DNA from: an uncultured Bacteroides sp.
GTDB lineage: Bacteria > Bacteroidota > Bacteroidia > Bacteroidales > UBA932
Assembly: GCA_900546925.1 (NCBI GenBank)
Contig: UREV01000023.1
Coordinates: 1-30,331 of the forward strand
DNA length: 30,331 nt
Reading direction: 5' to 3'
Part shown: positions 6,886 to 15,321 of the stretch, one piece after another
How the letters are laid out: each line of letters opens with the position of its first letter
How positions within the stretch are numbered: position 1 is the first letter of the stretch
Made by a program: the position numbers and the translations under genes
The notes under the pieces: model-generated
Seen by the model: only the letters and a program-made list of their open reading frames with translations
The model's database searches: none
What the model was told of the DNA's origin: nothing

Positions 6886-6932
6886 CAGTGCCCACTCGCT
6901 CAGGTGCTGCGCAATTCGCTCGTTGGGCACTG
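6886..6932. repeat. REP-like palindrome, copy 3 (inverted)
   Basis: Perfect 9-bp arms CAGTGCCCA (6886-6894) and TGGGCACTG (6924-6932) enclose the shared core in reverse orientation at 6899-6919. It forms an inverted pair with the copy at 6985-7045, as in the paired BIME arrangement of REP elements. Confidence 0.7.
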
Positions 6933-6984
6933 CCGACAATCGGCCACGAAACGATATCCGGAGATGATACCGTCACGCAGGCGC

Positions 6985-7045
6985 CAGGAGTCGGAACTCA
7001 GGCCGCGAATTGCGCAGCACCTGAGCGGGCGAGTCCGAGCTCCTG
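6985..7045. repeat. REP-like palindrome, copy 4
   Basis: Arms CAGGAG (6985-6990) and CTCCTG (7040-7045), inner stem CTCAGG (6997-7002) and CCTGAG (7020-7025), core at 7005-7025. About 55 bp around the core matches the copy at 273-341 closely, but the outer arms have changed together (GCGGCA/TGCCGC there, CAGGAG/CTCCTG here), so pairing is kept. Confidence 0.7.
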
Positions 7046-7085
7046 ACGCATCCACGTCACAAGAGCGCTGTTGCGCAAACTCATC

Positions 7086-7117
7086 ATTGCACAAATCGTT
7101 TATTATACCTAAATTTG
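7086..7117 (+). promoter_or_regulatory. Promoter of the first FAD oxidoreductase
   Basis: ATTG at 7086-7089, a 20-base spacer and TAAATTTG at 7110-7117 fit the Bacteroidetes consensus with one mismatch in the -33 box. A small inverted repeat GTTAG/CTAAC (7117-7121, 7128-7132) lies at the expected transcription start. Confidence 0.55.
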
Positions 7118-7145
7118 TTAGATAAAACTAACTATCAATAATAAG

Positions 7146-8519
7146 ATGAAAACTTATTTGGAGCCGGCACGTGAACTACCGGTACGTGATGAGGTGGATG
7201 TCCTCGTGGTAGGCGCAGGTCCTGCCGGAATTATGGCTGCTCAAGCAGCTGCACTCGTAAAGGGAACCAAAGTCATGCTGATCGACAGCAGAGGCTACTT
7301 GGGCGGAAACATGACCATCGGTCTGCCACTCCTCGGTTTCCTGGGACGCAAAGGCAATGAAATCATCAAAGGCCTGCCGCTCCGTTTTGTGGAAAGACTC
7401 CGCGAAAGGGGACAGGCTACACACCATAGAGCATGCCCGCTGCATGTCAGCTTGACCATGGTGGATCCGGAAGGAACCAAACGACTCGCTTGGGAAATCA
7501 TGGATGAAAACAATGTTGAGGTGCTCCTTTATGTATTTGCTACTGACGTGATTATGGAAGGCAACAAATGTAAGGGAGTAATCATCGACTCCAAGAAGGG
7601 CAGGGAAGTGATCTACGCCAAGAGCATCGTCGACTGTACTGGTGACGGCGACATCCTTTACCGCGCCGGAGCCGAAATGAAATACGGAAACGACCAGGGT
7701 ATTCCTCAGCCTCCGACGCTCATGTTCTCCATGAGAGGAGTTGACAGCAGGAAACTTCGCGATGCTGTAGCCGACCATCCTGAAATCTACGACATTGACT
7801 ACATTCCTAACGAATTCTTCCGTCCGATGGACAACTGCACGTTCGTGGGATTCAGAAACCAGATTCGCCAGGCCCGCGAGGCCGGATACCATCTGCCGGT
7901 CGAAAGAACCATCTTCATGACCGGTATGGCAGAAGACGAATGGTGGGTAAACATGAGCCGTGTGAACGGAATTGATGCTACTGATCCTCAGCAGTATACG
8001 CGTGGTGAGCACGAGTGCATGCTCCAGAACGAAGAAGTCGTGCGCTACCTCAAAGCCTATATCCCTGGATTCGAGAACGCTTATGTCGACAGAGTCGCCC
8101 CATTTATGGGAATCCGCGAAACCCGCAGACTCGTAGGTGAATACACTCTTACGGAGCAGGATATCTTCGACTGTGCACACTTCGACGACGTGATAGCCGT
8201 GGCAAGTTACCCTGTAGACCTGCACCATCCTGTAGGAGGGGACTGCTCACTCTGGTGGTGCCCTGACTGCTACGACGTGCCTTACCGCTGCCTCATTCCT
8301 AAGAAAGTCGACGGCGTGATTGCTGCCGGAAGAGACATCTCCGCCACACACCTCGCATTGGCTTCCGTCAGAGTGATGGGCCCTGCAATGTGTTTGGGTG
8401 AAGCCGCCGGAAAAGCTGCTGCCCTCGCGGTAAAGGATAACAAAGAACTCCGCGACTTGGATGTCACGGAGCTTCAGAATGCCCTTCGCAAAGAAGGCGT
8501 ATGGTTCAGAGACAAGTAA
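7146..8519 (+). CDS. FAD-dependent oxidoreductase (FAD_oxidored family)
   Basis: 457 residues, no signal peptide, so cytoplasmic. The N-terminus has the Rossmann dinucleotide-binding motif VVGAGPAG (Gly23, Gly25, Gly28) and a following acid (LIDSRGYLGG). IVDCTGDGD is the second FAD-contact motif, and the C-terminus carries VIAAGRDISATHLALASVRVMGP, typical of the PF12831 family. Members oxidise varied, mostly unknown substrates. The paralogue at 13254 shares the C-terminal block (PYRCL then AGRDIS.TH.AL.SVRVM). Together they flank a transporter/phosphatase operon, which suggests that both act on the imported compound. Its terminator lies inside the next, convergent gene. Confidence 0.88.
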   Translation: MKTYLEPARELPVRDEVDVLVVGAGPAGIMAAQAAALVKGTKVMLIDSRGYLGGNMTIGLPLLGFLGRKGNEIIKGLPLRFVERLRERGQATHHRACPLHVSLTMVDPEGTKRLAWEIMDENNVEVLLYVFATDVIMEGNKCKGVIIDSKKGREVIYAKSIVDCTGDGDILYRAGAEMKYGNDQGIPQPPTLMFSMRGVDSRKLRDAVADHPEIYDIDYIPNEFFRPMDNCTFVGFRNQIRQAREAGYHLPVERTIFMTGMAEDEWWVNMSRVNGIDATDPQQYTRGEHECMLQNEEVVRYLKAYIPGFENAYVDRVAPFMGIRETRRLVGEYTLTEQDIFDCAHFDDVIAVASYPVDLHHPVGGDCSLWWCPDCYDVPYRCLIPKKVDGVIAAGRDISATHLALASVRVMGPAMCLGEAAGKAAALAVKDNKELRDLDVTELQNALRKEGVWFRDK

Positions 8520-8528
8520 TCTTACATA

Positions 8529-10157
8529 CTAGAATATAAACGGGAGAGGACGGGCGATAGTTTCGCGGTAAAGTTCCTCTCCTTTTTCATTTTTGAAAAT
8601 AACCTCCACAGGAGAGTCTGTCTTGGACGCCTTCGCCTCGAACATATGAATGCAAGATACATTATTCCTGACAGCGTGATGCTTCACAGGATGCGCGAGC
8701 TGAGGTAAATCATATGTGAAGTTATTTACAGGATCCTCATGACGGGCAGCATTGACCTGCAACGCTTTACCATTCTCGAACATCTCGATGGTGCATCCCG
8801 GGTACCAAGTCCACCAGTTTACGAAGATGCTGTTGCGGAACTTCCTGTTTGAATAATCTGCGCGTTCAGGAGCCTTTTTCCGCTGAATCTTTACCTCGGC
8901 AGAATTCTTGTACGCCTTGCCCACACTGTTCATGTCATAGATACTATAGTTTCGCTTGCCATGATCATATGTCTCGAAACTGAGTTCCATCGGAATCCCT
9001 GCCACACAAGTTCCGTTCATTAATCCTGCTTCGGAACCGTCGCTGCAATAAAGACTGTACTCCTCAGGCGTTTCCCACATCACCCCGGATGCACAAGGCA
9101 GTCCATATTGGAAAAATGACGGGTATTCCTTCTTGCTGAAGAAGTCGAACTTGTGAATATGTCCGGCGAAATTCAGTACTTTATGCTCAAAACGTGTACA
9201 GAGGCTGTCGATGAACGCTATCTGCTCTTCAGACAAAGCTGCCCTGCCTTCACTGATGTTGGAGCCATGGAAGAAAGGACAATGCGTGCAGATGTAGACA
9301 TTGCATGAGTCCGGAACGTATGAAAGGTCCTTCTCAAGCCACGCCAACTGCTTGGGAGTGAATGACTCCAGATAGGAACGGTCTCCTCTGATTCCAGGTG
9401 CCTTTTTTCCTTTACCCTCTTCATTGACATAAATTATATTGTCCAGAAAAACCCAATGGTCGTTTCCGATATTGACCGAATAGCGGTCCGGTCCCCAAAC
9501 TTTTCGGTATATCCAGGCGGAGCGGAAATCCACATCCTCTCCGACAATCGCTCCGTCGTGGTCATGATTACCAGTCACTGAATACATCTTCAGAGGTAAC
9601 TCCAGCTCCGCCAGCATGTTATAAGCATCTGACTCGTTAAAGTCGAACTCGTACCAATATAGTTCATGTGTCAGGTCTCCCAAATTCATCAGATAAACTG
9701 GCCCTTCCATGTCGGATGCCTTTTCCCTGATATAAGGCGCAACTTTTTCCTGGAACCTCCTGATATCATTTCTGCGCGGGTCGTTGCTCAAGTGAATGTC
9801 CGGAAAAAACAGGACGTTATAGCGCTCCTGATTCTCGCTGACCAATTTGAAGTCATGTCTCTCCACCTTGTCAGGAGCTTCGGTAAGTGCCGCCCAGAAT
9901 CCGGGACGGAGTCCATCTTCAGACACTGCTACGCTGCCGGACGGTGTCGTGATAAATACCACGCTGTCGGCTTTGTCGCTGATCATGAAGTACTTACCGT
10001 TCTTGTTGGTCTCCACGATTTGCGTCCCGTCGCTGACCAGCACCCCGGCCACCGGCCTCCCGTCGAGCGTCACCCGTCCTTCCAGGGTCGCGTCCGGTAC
10101 GGGTCTACAACCTATAGCTGCAAGCAGCAAGGCTGTTATTGTCAATGTCCTTTTCAT
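8529..10157 (-). CDS. Calcineurin-like phosphoesterase lipoprotein
   Basis: 542 residues from the methionine that begins a lipoprotein signal (MKRTLTITALLLAAIGC, Cys17); ten further upstream in-frame codons are unlikely to be used. Residues about 22-105 form a beta-sandwich like the MetallophosN domain (EGRVTLDGRPVAGVLV). The catalytic domain follows with metal-binding motifs in order: FFPDIH (Asp120, His122), NLGDLTHE (Asp161), TGNHDHD (197-199), THCPFFHGS and GHIH. The last 150 residues are another beta domain (MetallophosC-like). It should hydrolyse a phosphate ester at the cell surface or in the periplasm. It is the last gene of the minus-strand operon, 17 bp after the histidine phosphatase. 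Confidence 0.88.
   Translation of the reverse strand: MKRTLTITALLLAAIGCRPVPDATLEGRVTLDGRPVAGVLVSDGTQIVETNKNGKYFMISDKADSVVFITTPSGSVAVSEDGLRPGFWAALTEAPDKVERHDFKLVSENQERYNVLFFPDIHLSNDPRRNDIRRFQEKVAPYIREKASDMEGPVYLMNLGDLTHELYWYEFDFNESDAYNMLAELELPLKMYSVTGNHDHDGAIVGEDVDFRSAWIYRKVWGPDRYSVNIGNDHWVFLDNIIYVNEEGKGKKAPGIRGDRSYLESFTPKQLAWLEKDLSYVPDSCNVYICTHCPFFHGSNISEGRAALSEEQIAFIDSLCTRFEHKVLNFAGHIHKFDFFSKKEYPSFFQYGLPCASGVMWETPEEYSLYCSDGSEAGLMNGTCVAGIPMELSFETYDHGKRNYSIYDMNSVGKAYKNSAEVKIQRKKAPERADYSNRKFRNSIFVNWWTWYPGCTIEMFENGKALQVNAARHEDPVNNFTYDLPQLAHPVKHHAVRNNVSCIHMFEAKASKTDSPVEVIFKNEKGEELYRETIARPLPFIF
8543..8588 (+). terminator. Terminator of the first FAD oxidoreductase, inside the neighbour
   Basis: GGAGAGGA at 8543-8550 pairs perfectly with TCCTCTCC at 8575-8582, followed by five T residues. 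It is oriented to end plus-strand transcripts but sits within the last codons of the convergent phosphoesterase gene. Confidence 0.65.
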
Positions 10158-10174
10158 GTATAAGTAGTTGGTGT

Positions 10175-11512
10175 TTAAAGTTCGCAAGTGCGGGCCAGCA
10201 GTTCTCTGGCCTCTTCTATACGTGGCTGGTAGTAGTTCTTGAAATCATCCCAACGATAGTAATATTTAGTTCCTTTGTATGACTTGAAAGGCAGTTTGGT
10301 GTCGGCTTCGTTAAACAGCATGTGCACCAGAGTCGTACCCTCATCATTGACATAAAAAATAAACTGGATGTTGGACGCCATTTTAATTTTGGAGACGTCC
10401 CAGACATTTCTGAAGCGGGTAGGGTCGCTCTCTACACCATTCCAGCCGTCCAAACCCATCAGGGAGAAGAGTGCTACGATGCATCCGTCGTGTCCGAATC
10501 GGAGTCTTACTCGCGGCTCGCCTGCCATCATGTCCGAATCGGCCTTTGTGATGAAGTCGTTCAGCAGGCTTTCTGACAAGGAGTATCCTCTTCCGTTGGA
10601 TTTAGGATGGTGTCCGAAGCGGACATACATGACGTAATTGTCTCCGAATGCCGCCAAATTCTCCAACTCGTCAGCAGTGAAGAAATCGAAGAATCCCTTG
10701 CTTTCGACCGGTACTCCCGGCATGTGGATACAGATGAAATAGAGGTCCAATTCGAATTTCTCTATGTCGCAGAGTTCGCTGGCCTTGTCCAAGTCTGTGA
10801 ATATCCTGCTGCCGAAGCCTTTCCAGTCCACGTATTGTTGCAGATATTCTTCGAACTCCTTTCTCATAGGCGACTTGTTGTCTTTCCATTGAAGATCGGC
10901 CTCAGTTACGTTAGGATTCTTATTCGACTGAGGATTAAGATAATACATATCCTTTACGGAAACCTTGGCGCTGATTTCCAGCTTCGGATTATGTTCCAAA
11001 AGCATTGACTCGAACGCCTGCATACTCTTTTTGGTGCGCTGCAGGTTGGTCGAGAGGGCGATTGTGCGATGGCCGTCGAACAGGGGCTGGAAGTTCGTGT
11101 ACATGCGGTCAGCGATGTCGCGGTGCTGCTTCTCGCCGAGCGGGGTTATCTTGCCGGCCTTGCCCTCGAGCTGAGGGAAAATGGACATGTAACGCTGGTG
11201 CAGTTCGAGTCCCTTCGGAGTGAGCAGACCGTCGTTGAACGCCTTTTCCAACACCTGTGCCACGTAGGTATATTGCGTGTCGTGAAGGATATAGCGCGAG
11301 CCATGACGGCCGTAGTGGCTGATGTAGACTGGCCTGAAGCCTTCGGGGACCGGCTCGGTTTCCGGAACCTCATCCCCATAGACCCCATAGACACCATATA
11401 CGAATGGGTCAATGTCTTTACCATCTAATGTCGGGCCGTTGTTGCCGGCACGTCCGCAGCCTGCGATGATGAGGGCAAGGGTTGATATCAGTATAAATAA
11501 GCGTCTGTTCAT
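10175..11512 (-). CDS. Histidine acid phosphatase lipoprotein (MINPP/phytase clan)
   Basis: 445 residues. A lipoprotein signal (LIIAGC, Cys19) places it outside the cytoplasm. SHYGRHGSRY carries the RHG motif of branch-2 histidine phosphatases with nucleophile His70, and RLRFGHDGCIVAL supplies the distal His-Asp, so both catalytic ends are present. The length fits multiple inositol polyphosphate phosphatase (MINPP) and phytase relatives, which some gut Bacteroides use on phytate; other sugar phosphates are possible. It is the middle gene of the operon: its ATG overlaps the symporter stop by one base (TAATG), and the phosphoesterase follows closely. Two extracytoplasmic phosphatases beside a symporter suggest stepwise dephosphorylation before uptake. 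Confidence 0.88.
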   Translation of the reverse strand: MNRRLFILISTLALIIAGCGRAGNNGPTLDGKDIDPFVYGVYGVYGDEVPETEPVPEGFRPVYISHYGRHGSRYILHDTQYTYVAQVLEKAFNDGLLTPKGLELHQRYMSIFPQLEGKAGKITPLGEKQHRDIADRMYTNFQPLFDGHRTIALSTNLQRTKKSMQAFESMLLEHNPKLEISAKVSVKDMYYLNPQSNKNPNVTEADLQWKDNKSPMRKEFEEYLQQYVDWKGFGSRIFTDLDKASELCDIEKFELDLYFICIHMPGVPVESKGFFDFFTADELENLAAFGDNYVMYVRFGHHPKSNGRGYSLSESLLNDFITKADSDMMAGEPRVRLRFGHDGCIVALFSLMGLDGWNGVESDPTRFRNVWDVSKIKMASNIQFIFYVNDEGTTLVHMLFNEADTKLPFKSYKGTKYYYRWDDFKNYYQPRIEEARELLARTCEL

Positions 11513-13095
11513 TAGTTCTTTGCGATTTCTTTTGGTTTACCTGCGAGACAAACAAGGGTGGAGATGACACCGGCGATCGGGCACCACCAGCTCCATGCGA
11601 TATATGTATGTCCGAAGAACTGCTTCTGGAACATGAGAGGGATGACGATGAGTGCGCCTATGATGATGGCAGCGATGACTGACTTGCTGTTGCCTCTCTT
11701 GGAGAAGATGGCTGTCAGGAAAACGCCGATCATACCGCCGTAAGCGAAACACATCACGCCTGTCGCGAAATCCACAAGGTTTAATCCGCTGGCTTCCTGC
11801 ATGATAGCCGTGATGATGGCGAACGCTGTAAGGAGAACTCCCATAAGTCCGGCCATCCAGCGTGAAGAACTGATCTGTTCCTTGTCACTCTTGATGGCTC
11901 TGCCGAGCTCTTTGCGGATAGGAAGATAGAGGTCGTCCACGAAGCTGGATGCCATGGCGTTGATGGCGGAGTTGAAGCTGGAGAGCGCAGCTGCGAGAAG
12001 TCCAGTAATCATAAGTCCGCGTACGCCTGCAGGTATGTGATTCTTAATGTATTGCGGGAAAACGTCTCGTGCATCCTTGAAGAAGCCTGCGCTGATTTCT
12101 CCGTCGATGTGAGGGTCGTTGATGAACTTGACCCAGAGCAGAAGTCCGATGCAGAGGAAGGTGAGCACGATAGGAATAGCCAGAAGTTGTGACCATACGA
12201 GTGAAGATCCCGCCTTCTTTACGCTCTTGCAAGACAACTGGCGCTGAACGAATTCCTGGTCGGTAGTGTACTGGGCGATTTTGAAAAACGCGATGCCGAT
12301 CATTCCACCTATAATAGTATATGGCTTGGAGAAGTCCAGGCTCCAGTCGAACATTTTCACCTTGCTGGACGGCTCCCAACCTTGGAGAGTGCCGTCTGCG
12401 AGCAACGCCGCGTCAGCGCCGGGAACCTTCACCATACCGCCTGTTGTAAGCTGCTCCCAAATGTCTGCGAAACTGAACCCTTCGAGCGAGCAGTATACCA
12501 TCACCAATGCTACCACGCCGGTGAATGTCATAAGAAGTGTCTGGAATGTATCTATATACAGGAGTCCTTTTATACCACCCATCATGGTATAGAAGGTCGA
12601 GATGAGACCTAATATTATAATGGAGCAGAATATGAATGTGAATTCTATCTTTCCGAAAATGATGACGGAAACGGCTATCGCAGCGATGAAAAGTCTGGAA
12701 CCGGAAGTGAAAAGCTGTCCGAGGAGGAACATGATACTGTTCGTCCGTTTGGCGCCTTCTCCGAAACGCTCGCCGATGAACCCGTAGATCGTGATGGTCT
12801 TCGCGTTGTAAAGTTTCGGCATGATCAATGCTGCCACGAGTATTCCTCCTACGATGGAGCCGAGCAGATTTATTACATAAGTGAGGTTCGTGTTGAAACC
12901 AAGTTCCGGAGATCCTACGAAAGTTCCGGCTGAAATTGTCGTTCCTGCAGCGGCTATCGCTACAATCCATCCCGGCATGGAGCGGCCGGCGACGAAATAA
13001 TCCTCGATGTTCTTGTTTTTGTGCGAGAATAAATAACCGATGGTTATCAGAGCTCCAAGGAAGACGGCCACAATCAGCCAATCGATGATACTCAT
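11512..13095 (-). CDS. Sodium:solute symporter (SSS family)
   Basis: 527 residues of mostly hydrophobic sequence with about 13 predicted membrane helices. The start (MSIIDWLIVAVFLGALITIGYLFS, then YFVAGRSMPGW) and the segments WTISAGTFVGSP-like, TTDQEFVQRQLSCKS and AALSSFNSAINAMASSF are typical of PF00474. It should import a small polar solute with Na+. Relatives carry myo-inositol, sugars, sialic acid, proline or pantothenate, and sequence alone does not choose among them. The neighbouring inositol-phosphatase-like enzyme makes myo-inositol or another dephosphorylated polyol a reasonable guess. First gene of the minus-strand operon, divergent from the second FAD oxidoreductase. Confidence 0.9.
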   Translation of the reverse strand: MSIIDWLIVAVFLGALITIGYLFSHKNKNIEDYFVAGRSMPGWIVAIAAAGTTISAGTFVGSPELGFNTNLTYVINLLGSIVGGILVAALIMPKLYNAKTITIYGFIGERFGEGAKRTNSIMFLLGQLFTSGSRLFIAAIAVSVIIFGKIEFTFIFCSIIILGLISTFYTMMGGIKGLLYIDTFQTLLMTFTGVVALVMVYCSLEGFSFADIWEQLTTGGMVKVPGADAALLADGTLQGWEPSSKVKMFDWSLDFSKPYTIIGGMIGIAFFKIAQYTTDQEFVQRQLSCKSVKKAGSSLVWSQLLAIPIVLTFLCIGLLLWVKFINDPHIDGEISAGFFKDARDVFPQYIKNHIPAGVRGLMITGLLAAALSSFNSAINAMASSFVDDLYLPIRKELGRAIKSDKEQISSSRWMAGLMGVLLTAFAIITAIMQEASGLNLVDFATGVMCFAYGGMIGVFLTAIFSKRGNSKSVIAAIIIGALIVIPLMFQKQFFGHTYIAWSWWCPIAGVISTLVCLAGKPKEIAKN

Positions 13096-13152
13096 ACTTG
13101 AATTAGTTAAATTAGTTTTATGTGATTTTAGTTAAATTTCCTTTTAACGACA

Positions 13153-13160
13153 CAAAGGTA
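13153..13160 (-). promoter_or_regulatory. -7 box of the symporter/phosphatase operon
   Basis: Read on the minus strand this is TACCTTTG, a full match to TAnnTTTG, 57 bp before the symporter start. The -33 position is A/T-rich without a clear TTTG. On the plus strand TTTG at 13194-13197 with TAATTTAG at 13214-13221 is a weaker candidate for the divergent gene. Confidence 0.5.
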
Positions 13161-13253
13161 AAATATTTTTTCTTTTTGTTACTGTTTTTTTTGTTTGTTT
13201 TCATTCGATTTTATAATTTAGTGGCGGTTTTTTAATACTAGTAACCATTAGAT

Positions 13254-15146
13254 ATGGATAAGAATAATTCTGTAATGGCCCTTGCCACAAGGTTTAAGGA
13301 TAAGGGCGATTGGACTGTGGAGCAGCAATTCGTGCTTCAGATGGGATCAAGTTATCTTTTCGCCCATGGTTTGGGAACACCCCTTGCCAAAGATGCAAAG
13401 ACAGAAATCGAAATTCCTGAAGAAGGGGATTACCGTCTTTGGGTACGTACTAAGAATTGGACTGCGTTTTGGTCTGAGGGAAAAACTCCGGGTATTTTCC
13501 AGGTCCTGGTGGACGGGAAGGCTGATTCTGCAGAGTTCGGAATCGGCAAAATGCCTCTCGACGTGAAGGCCGGCATTGACCTGAACCACAGCATTGACAC
13601 ATCCCGCGAAGCTAGGGCTGCGAGGGCTCAGTGGTATTGGCAGAAGGGGGAGACCTATCATTTGGGCAAGGGCCGTCATAGTCTTGCTCTTCACGACCTT
13701 ATGGGTCTGGACGGGCGTTGTGACGCGATTATTCTTACTCGGAGCGACGAGGTGCCGGGCGACAGCTTGGAGGAGTATAAAGCTTTGCGTGCGGAGTTGC
13801 TGGGACCGGAGAAGGCAGAGGATAAGGGACATTTCGATTTCGTTATCGTGGGTGCCGGAATGTCAGGACTTTGCGCTGCTATCGCGGCTGCACGTCTCGG
13901 ACTGAAGGTGGCTCTTGTGCAGGACCGTTATATCCTCGGCGGCAATAATTCTTCAGAGGTCCGTGTGGGTCTCGGCGGACAGATTAATATGCCTCCTTAT
14001 CCGTCATTGGGTTATATCTTGAATGAAATCGGACCTGACCGCATAGGCAATGCACGTGGCGCTCATCATTATCAGGATTGGAAGAAATGGGATGTCATCG
14101 CTGCTGAACCGAATATAAGTCTTTTCGCAGGTTATACTGTCGTGGATGCGGAAATGGCTAATGGAAAGATAGTTGCGGTTACTGCTGTGGAGGCTACCGA
14201 GCAGACTCGCATACGTATCAGCGGAGATTTGTTCTCTGATTGTACAGGTGATGCTCATTTGGCTGTTATGGCCGGTGCTGCCACTATGATGGGTCGTGAG
14301 GCGCGCAGTGAGTTCGGTGAGACGCTTGCGCCTGAGAAGGCAGATGATTTTACCATGGGTGTCAGCATCGAATGGTATTGTGAGGACTGGAATACGCCTT
14401 GCACCTTCCCGGATGCGTTGGATTGGGGATTGAAGCTGGATGAGGATACTGTGGAGCCTGTCCATCGTGCGAACTGGTACTGGGAAGTGGGTATGCGTGA
14501 TGACCAGATAGCTGATGCGGAGAAGATTCGTGATTATGGTATGTATGTGGCTTACAGCACGTTCTCATATTGCAAGAACCGTCTCGCGAAGAAGGAAGAC
14601 TGGGAGTGCACTCATCTGACATGGGTCAGCCATGTAAGCGGAAAGCGTGAGAGCCGCCGTATTGTAGGTGACCTGATTCTCCGCGAGCAGGATCTTACCA
14701 GACCTATTCCTTATGAGGACGGTACATGTACTACGACTTGGCGTATCGACCAGCATTATCCTATGGAGAAGAACTCTGCGGATTATCCTGGCGAGGAGTG
14801 GCTCAGCTACGGAAAACTGATGCCTATCGATCCGTATGCTATTCCTTACCGTTGCCTGTATTCACGTGACGTACCTAATCTTTTCATGGCGGGCCGTGAT
14901 ATCAGTGTGACACACGTAGCCCTTGGTTCTGTGAGAGTTATGCGTACTTGCGCGATGATGGGAGAGGTTGTGGGAATGGCCGCTGCTGTATGTCGCCGCA
15001 GGGAGGCTTTGCCACGCGATGTTTATACTACATGGTTCCAGGATCTCGTGGAACTGATGAAGAAGGGAACCGGACGTACTGATGTTCCTTATACTCAGTT
15101 CTATCATCAGGTCGACAGGACCGGACATCAGGCTGAAGACAGATAA
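13254..15146 (+). CDS. FAD-dependent oxidoreductase with extra N-terminal domain
   Basis: 630 residues. Residues about 1-190 are a separate beta-rich domain (DYRLWVRTKNWTAF, FQVLVDGK, GRHSLALHDLMGLDGRCDAIILT) resembling carbohydrate-binding, CBM-like modules fused to such enzymes. The catalytic part starts at about residue 195 with FVIVGAGMSG (Gly200, Gly202, Gly205) and ends with LFMAGRDISVTHVALGSVRVM, as in PF12831 proteins and the paralogue at 7146. I see no signal peptide at this ATG; an unannotated upstream start is not evident. It is divergent from the symporter operon and ends before a very strong terminator. The substrate is unknown; the N-terminal domain hints at a carbohydrate-like molecule. 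Confidence 0.85.
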   Translation: MDKNNSVMALATRFKDKGDWTVEQQFVLQMGSSYLFAHGLGTPLAKDAKTEIEIPEEGDYRLWVRTKNWTAFWSEGKTPGIFQVLVDGKADSAEFGIGKMPLDVKAGIDLNHSIDTSREARAARAQWYWQKGETYHLGKGRHSLALHDLMGLDGRCDAIILTRSDEVPGDSLEEYKALRAELLGPEKAEDKGHFDFVIVGAGMSGLCAAIAAARLGLKVALVQDRYILGGNNSSEVRVGLGGQINMPPYPSLGYILNEIGPDRIGNARGAHHYQDWKKWDVIAAEPNISLFAGYTVVDAEMANGKIVAVTAVEATEQTRIRISGDLFSDCTGDAHLAVMAGAATMMGREARSEFGETLAPEKADDFTMGVSIEWYCEDWNTPCTFPDALDWGLKLDEDTVEPVHRANWYWEVGMRDDQIADAEKIRDYGMYVAYSTFSYCKNRLAKKEDWECTHLTWVSHVSGKRESRRIVGDLILREQDLTRPIPYEDGTCTTTWRIDQHYPMEKNSADYPGEEWLSYGKLMPIDPYAIPYRCLYSRDVPNLFMAGRDISVTHVALGSVRVMRTCAMMGEVVGMAAAVCRRREALPRDVYTTWFQDLVELMKKGTGRTDVPYTQFYHQVDRTGHQAEDR

Positions 15147-15153
15147 GTAAGCA

Positions 15154-15236
15154 TTACAAAATCTCAAATGTTTTGTAACGACACCGCCCGGTCAGTTTGT
15201 TTGAATAAATATACAAACTGACCGGGCGGGTCTTTG
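15154..15236 (+). terminator. Strong two-hairpin terminator
   Basis: First hairpin: TTACAAAA (15154-15161) with TTTTGTAA (15171-15178). Second: a perfect 17-bp stem, 15184-15200 pairing with 15213-15229, with a 12-base loop and then TCTTTGTTTC. This should end the oxidoreductase transcript efficiently. Confidence 0.8.
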
Positions 15237-15289
15237 TTTCTGTTATGCCGAAGACGGCCGTCAAGAGTACCATTTTTTCCAAAAAATAC

Positions 15290-15297
15290 TATATTTG
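15290..15297 (+). promoter_or_regulatory. -7 box of the kinase-lrgAB operon
   Basis: TATATTTG matches TAnnTTTG and lies 25 bp before the ATG at 15322. It shows that the in-frame codons from 15295 are promoter, not coding. Confidence 0.55.
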
Positions 15298-15321
15298 CAC
15301 TCGATTTTTTTGGGAAAATAT

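Noticed and set aside
7176..8228. Minus-strand ORF of 350 codons
   Set aside because: Antisense to the FAD oxidoreductase, which has clear motifs; a shadow frame.
11512..15146. Polysaccharide utilisation locus
   Set aside because: No SusC/SusD-like genes, glycoside hydrolases or hybrid two-component regulator in the window.
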